Of a stretch of 6,541 nucleotides of DNA, positions 1 through 4,825 are shown one piece after another. The position numbers and the translations under genes are program-made. Below the pieces are notes generated by a model. The model saw only the letters and a list, made by a program, of their open reading frames with translations. It did no database searches and was not told where the DNA came from. Where the stretch lies: assembly GCA_038231175.1 (NCBI GenBank), contig JBBRLU010000035.1, forward strand, positions 1-6,541, written 5' to 3'. This stretch comes from UBA4729 sp038231175 (GTDB taxonomy: Bacteria > Patescibacteriota > Saccharimonadia > Saccharimonadales > UBA4665). How positions within the stretch are numbered: the first letter of the stretch is position 1; the number at the start of each line of letters is the position of its first letter.

Positions 1-519
1 CAGGACGAAGTCGGCGCTGTCGATCTGGGTTGGGGTCTTGGGGCCGATGCCGATACGGATGCGGCCATAGTTTTCGCCGATGTGTTGGGTGACCGACTTG
101 ATACCGTTATGGCCGGCGCTGCCGCCGCCGACTCGCAGTCGAATCTGGCCGAAACTGATGTCTAATTCATCGTGGATAACGGTTACGAAATCGGGTGAGA
201 TCTTATAAAAATTAATGACCGCCTGCACTGCTTCGCCGCTGAGGTTCATGAAAGTCGTGGGCTTGATGGCATAGACTTTGGTGTCTCCAAAACGGCCTTG
301 GGCGATGTGACATTTCTGGTCTTTCTTATTGATCCAATCTTCCATCTCGCTGTGTTTAGCGACGAAGCGGTCGAGCACCTCGAAGCCGACATTGTGGCGC
401 GTGCCGTCGTACTCTTTTCCGAGGTTACCAAGACCGACAAGCAGTACGGTCTTGTTGAGGCCGACGGTATAGTAATTGTGGTTGTCGCTGGCTTGGGGGC
501 GGTTTTGAAATAAGGCCAT
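1..519 (-). CDS. pth: Peptidyl-tRNA hydrolase, C-terminus cut by the window edge
   Basis: This enzyme hydrolyses the ester bond of peptidyl-tRNAs released from stalled ribosomes and so recycles tRNA in the cytosol. 173 residues are visible and the frame stays open to position 1, so roughly the last 20 residues of a family usually near 190 lie outside. Family motifs appear in order: VGLGN at 28-32, TRHNVGF at 40-46 with the catalytic His42 (His20 in E. coli), FMN at 90-92, HDELD at 116-120 with Asp117, and the glycine-rich GGGSAGHNGIKS at 131-142 with Asn138. Two oddities stand out: about 22 residues precede the usual beginning of the fold, and Leu33 replaces the Pro of the usual GNPG motif. 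The ATG at 519 is chosen because no other ATG, GTG or TTG lies before the conserved core. It begins 14 nt after the der stop, with no clear Shine-Dalgarno sequence but a TATACT hexamer 6 nt upstream. Family identification is secure. Confidence 0.95.
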   Translation of the reverse strand, partial: MALFQNRPQASDNHNYYTVGLNKTVLLVGLGNLGKEYDGTRHNVGFEVLDRFVAKHSEMEDWINKKDQKCHIAQGRFGDTKVYAIKPTTFMNLSGEAVQAVINFYKISPDFVTVIHDELDISFGQIRLRVGGGSAGHNGIKSVTQHIGENYGRIRIGIGPKTPTQIDSADFVL

Positions 520-525
520 GGCTAC

Positions 526-531
526 AGTATA
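526..531 (-). promoter_or_regulatory. -10-like TATACT in front of pth
   Basis: TATACT on the minus strand is followed by exactly 6 nt (GTAGCC) and then the pth ATG. A transcript starting there would begin at or next to the start codon. No credible -35 is seen 16-18 nt upstream, where the sequence is der coding DNA. The same spacing occurs before two other genes in this window, which is the main reason to list it. pth may equally be read through from der. Confidence 0.3.
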
Positions 532-533
532 AC

Positions 534-2159
534 TTAGTACTCGTTGACTGGTTTGGCCTTGGGCTTGGGAGCCGTGGCGACGGCGCGGTTGGTGAAGCGG
601 CTGGGTCGTTTGCGGGTGCGGGCGATGTCTGGCGCCGTCGCTGAGCGCTCGGGCTTGGTCGGCGAGTTACCGTGCTTGTGGGCGATGTGCTTCTCGATGA
701 ACCATAGCTGGATCGGCGTACCGTTATAACCGTAGGCGGTGCGTAATTTACGATCCAGGAAACGGCGGTAGCTCCAGTGGACATATTTGGTCTGGGAGCC
801 AAAGATCTTAAAAGCTGGAATCGGGTTATCGTCCTCTTGGACGATGTAATTGAGCTTGGGAGTACGGTTTTTGAGGCCGGCTGGCGGGTGGGCGTCAATA
901 GCTTGGCGCAGCCATTTGTTGAGCTCGGTGGTGGTCAGACGCTTGCCGCGCTCACGGTCGATCTCAAAAGCCAGGTCGAATAATTTGGTGACGTTCTGGC
1001 CGGTAATGGCACTGGTAAAGATCAGCGGTGCCCAAGCCACGAAATCGTACTGATTAGCGATCTGCGGCGCCAGGGCATCGCGGGTGTAGGCGTCTTTGCC
1101 TTCGGCGCTGTCCCACTTGGAGACAACCAGCACAAGGCCCTTGCCGGCATCTTTGATCATGCCGGCGATCTTCTGGTCTAACTGGACGTTGAGCTCGTTG
1201 ACGTCCATCAGTAAGAAGCAGATATCGGCTTGCTCGATGGCGCTGATGGCCCGTAGGACACTGAAGCGCTCGATGCCGACCTCGATCTTGCCGGAGCGGC
1301 GGATGCCAGCGGTGTCCATGATTTCGACTTCCCGGCCCTGGTATTTGACGATCGAGCGGTTGATGTCACGGGTGGTACCAGCGCGGTCGGCCACTATCGC
1401 CTGCTGCTTCTTGGACAGCGTATTGAAGAGCTGTGACTTGCCGACATTGGGACGACCTAAGATGGCGATGTGCAGGAGGTCGTCATCTTCTTTGATAGAC
1501 ACGCTGGGGATAATCTTGATGAGCTCGTCGAGTAGTTGCTCGATGCCGCTACCGTGGGTGGTGCTGGTGCGGAAGATGGGCTTGATGCCGAGCCGGTCAA
1601 AGTAGCTTAGGTCGGCTTTTTTGGCCTTGTCGACCTTGTTGATAATCAAGAAGACCGGCTTGCGGCTCTTGAGGGCCATCTTGGCGACTCGTCGATCTTC
1701 CTCGGTGATCGGGACGTCGGCTTCGACCATGACCCAGATGACATCGGCGCTGTCGGCGGCCTGGACGATCTGCTCTTGAATGGTGAACTCAAAGTCGTCT
1801 TCGGCGTCTTTGATACCGGCGGTGTCGACCAGCCAGAAGTCTTGGCGGACCATTTCCTGGGCCGCTTTAGCGGCCTCGCGGGCGGCCCGGGTTTTGCTGG
1901 CGGCTGTGCCCTCGGCAGTGGCCAGGCGTTGCTTGCTGGCGGTCTGGGCGTGTTCTGGCTTGGCGGCCGCAACATCGGCGTCGGCTGAAGCAGCGGCCGC
2001 CGGCAGCCAGACCGAGGCCTTGGCCATGATGCTGTCACGAGTGGTGCCGGCCTCACGGGCCACGATTGCTTCGCGGCGATCAAGGATGGCGTTAAACAAG
2101 CTGGATTTACCAACGTTGGCGCGGCCGACGATTGCGATAATAGGAAGTTTTGCTGCCAT
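534..2159 (-). CDS. der: Ribosome-assembly GTPase Der (EngA), two G domains plus KH-like domain, with Ala-rich insertion
   Basis: Der is a double GTPase needed for maturation of the large ribosomal subunit. G domain 1: P-loop GRANVGKS at 12-19, TTRD at 39-42, DTAG at 112-115, NKVD at 174-177. G domain 2: GRPNVGKS at 235-242, TTRD at 262-265, DTAG at 282-285, SKWD at 347-350, SA at 383-384. A KH-like C-terminal domain follows at about 405-490, ending in a GTPIQLWF segment, and then a basic tail of about 50 residues. At 541 residues it is longer than the usual 430-490. Most of the excess is an Ala/Lys/Glu-rich stretch at about 53-106, inserted between the TTRD and DTAG motifs of the first domain. 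The second-domain G4 reads SKWD where NKWD is usual, and the first-domain G5 reads ST rather than SA. The ATG at 2159 sits directly before the P-loop strand. pth follows after 14 nt. Confidence 0.96.
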   Translation of the reverse strand: MAAKLPIIAIVGRANVGKSSLFNAILDRREAIVAREAGTTRDSIMAKASVWLPAAAASADADVAAAKPEHAQTASKQRLATAEGTAASKTRAAREAAKAAQEMVRQDFWLVDTAGIKDAEDDFEFTIQEQIVQAADSADVIWVMVEADVPITEEDRRVAKMALKSRKPVFLIINKVDKAKKADLSYFDRLGIKPIFRTSTTHGSGIEQLLDELIKIIPSVSIKEDDDLLHIAILGRPNVGKSQLFNTLSKKQQAIVADRAGTTRDINRSIVKYQGREVEIMDTAGIRRSGKIEVGIERFSVLRAISAIEQADICFLLMDVNELNVQLDQKIAGMIKDAGKGLVLVVSKWDSAEGKDAYTRDALAPQIANQYDFVAWAPLIFTSAITGQNVTKLFDLAFEIDRERGKRLTTTELNKWLRQAIDAHPPAGLKNRTPKLNYIVQEDDNPIPAFKIFGSQTKYVHWSYRRFLDRKLRTAYGYNGTPIQLWFIEKHIAHKHGNSPTKPERSATAPDIARTRKRPSRFTNRAVATAPKPKAKPVNEY

Positions 2160-2168
2160 AAGGAATTA

Positions 2169-2197
2169 ATTATAACAGATAACAGCTCTTGACAAAA
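2169..2197 (-). promoter_or_regulatory. Probable der promoter with perfect -10, near-leaderless
   Basis: The minus strand carries a perfect TATAAT at 2169-2174, 9 nt before the der ATG. The -35 is less certain: TTTTGT (2192-2197) gives a 17-nt spacer, while the better-looking TTGTCA (2190-2195) gives only 15 nt. A transcription start about 7 nt past the -10 would leave a leader of only about 1-3 nt. The 48-nt gap between the coiled-coil gene and der holds nothing else recognisable. Confidence 0.5.
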
Positions 2198-2207
2198 GGC
2201 CTAATAC

Positions 2208-2639
2208 TTATTGTCGTTCTGTAGGTTTGAAATCGGCCTGCAAACGTACGATTTCTCGGCTCAAAACATCCAGCTTTTGACTGTTAGTTAAGCGACTATA
2301 ATTACTGACCCCAAAGGCGTGGCGCGGTGATTGTTTGAGCATCTGATAAATCTCTGTAATATCGTTCTCAACTGCCTGCAGGCGCCCGTCTATTGACTCT
2401 ATTGTAGCCTCTAACGACGACATTCTCAGTTCTAATATTGAACCGCTGTGCTCTAATGCGGAAACCCTGTTTTCTAAAGAAGTGACCTGAAGGTTAAGCT
2501 GCTCAATCGCCTGACATAATAAAGCGACCTTGGCTTCTAAGGCCTCGAAGCGCGGTAAAATCAACACTTCGATAGCTTCATTGATGCCGTCGATGACGAC
2601 GGTTTTGATGGCTTGCAGATCGGCGGCAGTCAGACTCAT
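2208..2639 (-). CDS. Small coiled-coil protein of unknown function
   Basis: I do not recognise this 143-residue protein. It has an N-terminal helical segment (about 5-28), then an almost perfect heptad repeat. Hydrophobic residues occupy the a and d positions at 31, 34, 38, 41, 45, 48, 52, 55, 59, 62, 69, 73, 76, 80, 83, 87, 90, 94, 97 and 101. The only break is Gly66, near the middle. That makes about ten heptads, a rod of roughly 10 nm if fully helical. A short tail (102-143) with another possible helix (120-136) ends in polar residues. No signal peptide or membrane segment is visible, so it is probably a cytosolic oligomer. It lies between the pseudouridine synthase gene and der, 48 nt upstream of der, but this context does not define a role. 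The coding frame is supported by the strict heptad pattern and a codon choice like its neighbours. No Shine-Dalgarno sequence is apparent. Confidence 0.8.
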   Translation of the reverse strand: MSLTAADLQAIKTVVIDGINEAIEVLILPRFEALEAKVALLCQAIEQLNLQVTSLENRVSALEHSGSILELRMSSLEATIESIDGRLQAVENDITEIYQMLKQSPRHAFGVSNYSRLTNSQKLDVLSREIVRLQADFKPTERQ

Positions 2640-2645
2640 ATGATC

Positions 2646-2651
2646 AGTCTA
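2646..2651 (-). promoter_or_regulatory. -10-like TAGACT in front of the coiled-coil gene
   Basis: TAGACT is followed by exactly 6 nt (GATCAT) and then the ATG of the coiled-coil gene. This is the spacing expected if transcription starts at the start codon. The -35 region at 17-nt spacing (TAGGTG, 2669-2674) is poor. The rest of the 83-nt gap to the pseudouridine synthase gene is AT-rich and includes a short GTTAA/TTAAC dyad, with no convincing terminator. Confidence 0.3.
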
Positions 2652-2722
2652 GCACTCGCCCACGGGCTCACCTAGTAAGTTAAGAAAAAGTTAACAATTT
2701 TCTCAATAACAGAGGTTAAATA

Positions 2723-3385
2723 TTAGATAACTTGGGTTTGGCGGGGCTTCAAGTCGCCTAGAGCGTAGCTACCGAAGTTTGTGCGATGCAAGGCGGCGAC
2801 GTGGTAGTTCAGGGCGGCAAAGGTACGCCTAATCTGACGGTTGCGGCCTTCTTGCATGGTGATGCGCCAGCGGGTTTCGTCGCCGTCAATTAAGCGCTCT
2901 AAATTGAGCTGGCTGTTGCCGTCCTCTAAATTAAGGCCGTGATCGTTGATCATCTGGCGATGGAGCGGCGCCAGCGGCTTACCGAGCGTCACCTCGTAGA
3001 TCTTAGTCTTGGCATAGCGTGGGTGGGTCAGCTCGTTGGCCAGCTGGCCATCGTTGGTAAGTAATAATAAACCCGAGGAATTTTTGTCGAGGCGGCCGAC
3101 TGGTTTGAGTAGGTGGTACTCGACTGGCAATAGATCGTAGATGGTAAGGCTACCCTGCCCCTCACGGCTGACCACGCAGCCGACGGGCTTATGAAACATG
3201 ACCGTCAGGGTTTCGGAGACGGCTGTCAGCGTGCGGTCATCGAGCTGAACTACGTCGGATTCGTTGGCAGCCGAGCCGGCTTCGGCGGTCTGGCCGTTGA
3301 TGGTTATCCGGCCGGCGGCCACGGCTTTGTCGGCCATCCGGCGGCTGATACCGGTGCTTTGGGCGATATATTTGTTAATACGCAT
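2723..3385 (-). CDS. RsuA/RluB/RluE/RluF-family rRNA pseudouridine synthase
   Basis: This enzyme isomerises a specific uridine in ribosomal RNA to pseudouridine. The 220 residues contain an N-terminal S4 RNA-binding domain (about 1-50; MRINKYIAQSTGISRR followed by GRITINGQ) and a catalytic domain starting near 60 with MFHKPVGCVVSR. The catalytic motif GRLDKNSSGLLLLT lies at 97-110 with Asp100 as nucleophile. KTKIYEV (126-132) and EGRNRQIRR (179-187) are the other family signatures. The length is slightly under the usual 230-290 because the basic C-terminal extension of RluB is absent. The sequence does not decide whether it acts on 16S (RsuA) or 23S (RluB, RluE, RluF) rRNA; RluB is the most common annotation for such single-copy proteins. 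It begins 24 nt after the response-regulator stop, has no Shine-Dalgarno sequence, and has its own -10-like element. Confidence 0.93.
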   Translation of the reverse strand: MRINKYIAQSTGISRRMADKAVAAGRITINGQTAEAGSAANESDVVQLDDRTLTAVSETLTVMFHKPVGCVVSREGQGSLTIYDLLPVEYHLLKPVGRLDKNSSGLLLLTNDGQLANELTHPRYAKTKIYEVTLGKPLAPLHRQMINDHGLNLEDGNSQLNLERLIDGDETRWRITMQEGRNRQIRRTFAALNYHVAALHRTNFGSYALGDLKPRQTQVI

Positions 3386-3391
3386 AGCAGT

Positions 3392-3420
3392 AGTGTAGGT
3401 GCCAGCTGGCTAGAGCGCAA
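3392..3420 (-). promoter_or_regulatory. Candidate promoter of the pseudouridine synthase gene
   Basis: TTGCGC (3415-3420) and TACACT (3392-3397) are separated by 17 nt, and TACACT is followed by exactly 6 nt before the ATG at 3385. The -35 half lies inside the last codons of the response-regulator gene. The spacer contains the perfect palindrome GCCAGCTGGC (3401-3410), which ends on the regulator stop codon. A start 7 nt past the -10 would yield a leaderless transcript. The -35 matches consensus at only three of six positions. Confidence 0.35.
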
Positions 3421-4738
3421 TGTTGTTGGGGTCGAAGGGCTGCGTGGTAACCGGGGCTTGGGCGGCCGGGGCAGCAGCTGGCACGATGGCCGGCGCAGTA
3501 CTGTTCATGGTGGCCGCGACTGTGGTGTTCGCCGCCGGCACCGCTAACGGTGCGTTGGCGATTTCCTTGGCTTCTTCAAGCGCCAAGAGGGTGCTCAGGT
3601 CGGGTTTATCCATCGTATCGAGCGGTGTTATGACACGGTTACCGCCACGGGCTACCGATTGATCGGCGCTAGCAGCGACTTCAGCAAGCGGTGGCACGGC
3701 CGTGACGATGATCGCTTCGGGCGGTTGGCCGGTCAGGCTCTGTAAGGCGTCGGCTAAGACGTCATCGTTACCGGCCGACTGGGCCGTCGGGGCCGTCGGA
3801 TCGACGGTCGTCGTGAGGTCGGGTGGAGCTGTCGTTACGAACTGCTCGGGAGCCATGGGTGCCGCTACTTCGGTGGCTGGAGCGGGCGGCTCTACATTGA
3901 CGGCTGGAGCCATCGGCTCTACTTCGTCCGGAGCGGGACCACTGGCCTTTTCGAAACTAGCTATCTGAGCTTCGACGGTAGCCGCTTCTTCGGCTAATGG
4001 CTGAGCAGCCGGAATCGGCGTGGCCTCGCTAGAGGCGCCCAGGCTTTGCAAAAAGGCAGCGTCGGCGGTGGGCACGGCCGCGGCCGAGGCTTCGACGATC
4101 GGTTCGCTGACTGCCGGAGTGACCGGTGCCGGAGCACCGAAGGCGACCGGGGCGACCGGTTCGGCGACAGTAACTGGTTCGGCCACCGGTACTAGTGCCT
4201 CGACAAGTGGAACGCTTGGTTCTGGTTCTGGTAGTGGTGGAGGTGTTGGTGTTACAACCGGTTCAGCAACAGCCATGGTTGGAGCAACTGGCGGCGCGGG
4301 GACAACGACCGGCGCTGGGTCGACGACCGGCGCTGCAACAACGGCGCTGGCTACGTCGGCGCTAGTATCTTCATTGCCAAGTAAGCGCCCGGCAACTTTC
4401 ACGATGTCTTCCAGCGTCACCTGTGACTTGACGAGGTAGCTGTCGGCACCGAGCCGGTCGGCACGCTGCTGGTCGTCACTTTGGCCAAGGGCGGTCAGCA
4501 TGATCACCTTGACGTCTTTCAGGCCGTCGGTGTTACGCAGGATATCGAGCATCTCAAAACCACTGATCTTGGGCATCATAACATCGGAAATAATCAGGTC
4601 AGGCTGCTCATTCTTGGCAACGACTAAGGCTTCTTCACCGTCGTGGGCCGTAAAGATGGTGTAGCCCTCCGCTTGGAGCCGCGCTTCGTAGATCTCGCGG
4701 AGGTTATTATCGTCTTCGACCAGCATTACTTTTGACAT
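3410..4738 (-). CDS. Response regulator: receiver domain with a long Pro/Ala/Val-rich tail
   Basis: The N-terminal receiver domain (1-123) is intact. It has the acidic pocket E8, D9 and D10, the phosphoacceptor Asp52 in SDVMMP, Thr82 in MLTA, and Lys104 in LVKS. It should therefore accept phosphate from a histidine kinase, most simply the one encoded just upstream. After 123 no DNA-binding, enzymatic or membrane domain follows. Instead there are about 320 residues dominated by Ala, Pro, Val, Thr and Glu, predicted disordered. These include several VAEPV-like repeats (about 154-216), a duplicated motif around LQSL (225-254 and 329-357) and a helical-looking segment DLSTLLALEEAKEIAN (380-395). 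Output is therefore probably protein-protein interaction, which is inference. The ATG at 4738 has a good AGGGG ribosome-binding site 8 nt upstream and begins the first receiver strand. The matching open frame on the opposite strand is a by-product of GC-rich repeat codons. Confidence 0.93.
   Translation of the reverse strand: MSKVMLVEDDNNLREIYEARLQAEGYTIFTAHDGEEALVVAKNEQPDLIISDVMMPKISGFEMLDILRNTDGLKDVKVIMLTALGQSDDQQRADRLGADSYLVKSQVTLEDIVKVAGRLLGNEDTSADVASAVVAAPVVDPAPVVVPAPPVAPTMAVAEPVVTPTPPPLPEPEPSVPLVEALVPVAEPVTVAEPVAPVAFGAPAPVTPAVSEPIVEASAAAVPTADAAFLQSLGASSEATPIPAAQPLAEEAATVEAQIASFEKASGPAPDEVEPMAPAVNVEPPAPATEVAAPMAPEQFVTTAPPDLTTTVDPTAPTAQSAGNDDVLADALQSLTGQPPEAIIVTAVPPLAEVAASADQSVARGGNRVITPLDTMDKPDLSTLLALEEAKEIANAPLAVPAANTTVAATMNSTAPAIVPAAAPAAQAPVTTQPFDPNNIAL
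3668..3754 (-). repeat. Second copy of the tail motif in the response regulator
   Basis: Residues 329-357 (beginning ADALQSL, ending PPLAEVAAS) resemble residues 225-254. LQSL, EA, A, PLAE and AA match when one gap is allowed. It looks like a diverged internal duplication within an otherwise low-complexity tail. Confidence 0.5.
3977..4066 (-). repeat. First copy of the tail motif in the response regulator
   Basis: Residues 225-254 run from ADAAFLQSL to QPLAEEAAT and align with the copy at residues 329-357. About 75 residues of Pro/Ala-rich sequence separate the two. An alternation of short hydrophobic motif and flexible linker would suit a binding site used more than once. Confidence 0.5.
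4091..4279 (-). repeat. Degenerate VAEPV repeats in the response-regulator tail
   Basis: Residues 154-216 contain VAEPV at 156-160, 185-189 and 191-195, and a related VSEPIVEA at 210-217, separated by Pro/Ala/Thr-rich linkers. The underlying DNA repeats GGTTCGGC- and ACCGG-like units on the plus strand. This is a low-complexity, slippage-prone stretch. Confidence 0.5.
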
Positions 4739-4746
4739 GGATCACA

Positions 4747-4751
4747 CCCCT
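4747..4751 (-). promoter_or_regulatory. Shine-Dalgarno sequence of the response regulator
   Basis: AGGGG on the minus strand lies 8 nt before the ATG at 4738. It supports that start and contrasts with the genes of this window that lack a ribosome-binding site. The rest of the 87-nt gap upstream holds a TATAAC (4755-4760) and a TACAAT (4781-4786) that could be -10 elements, but neither has a good -35. TACAAT lies within a small dyad ATTGT-ACA-ACAAT (4781-4793). Confidence 0.6.
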
Positions 4752-4825
4752 GTAGTTATATTTCGCTTATGTTTGAATTCATTGTACAACAATTGGTTCA
4801 TGGCCACCATATCTATCTGGCTCAA

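Noticed and set aside
1096..1605. 169-codon open frame on the plus strand within der
   Set aside because: It lies wholly opposite conserved GTPase motifs of Der and shows only low-complexity Ser/Met/Arg-rich sequence.
2189..2194. Perfect TTGACA on the plus strand in the der upstream gap
   Set aside because: No -10-like hexamer lies 16-18 nt downstream on the plus strand, and no plus-strand gene follows.
2656..2697. Possible terminator after the pseudouridine synthase gene (GCCCGTGGGC and GTTAA-CTTTTTC-TTAAC)
   Set aside because: The first stem has only four pairs and a two-base loop, the second five weak pairs, and neither is followed by a T-run.
3977..4279. CRISPR-like or satellite repeat suggested by recurrent GGTTCGGC/ACCGG units
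   Set aside because: The units are irregular and fall inside a coding frame where they encode VAEPV-type repeats; there are no regular spacers.
4020..4439. Long open frame on the plus strand, rich in Thr, Gly, Ala and Ser, opposite the response-regulator tail
   Set aside because: It is the antisense shadow of Pro/Ala/Val-rich codons; the minus frame carries an intact receiver domain and a ribosome-binding site, while the plus frame has no motif and no start signal.
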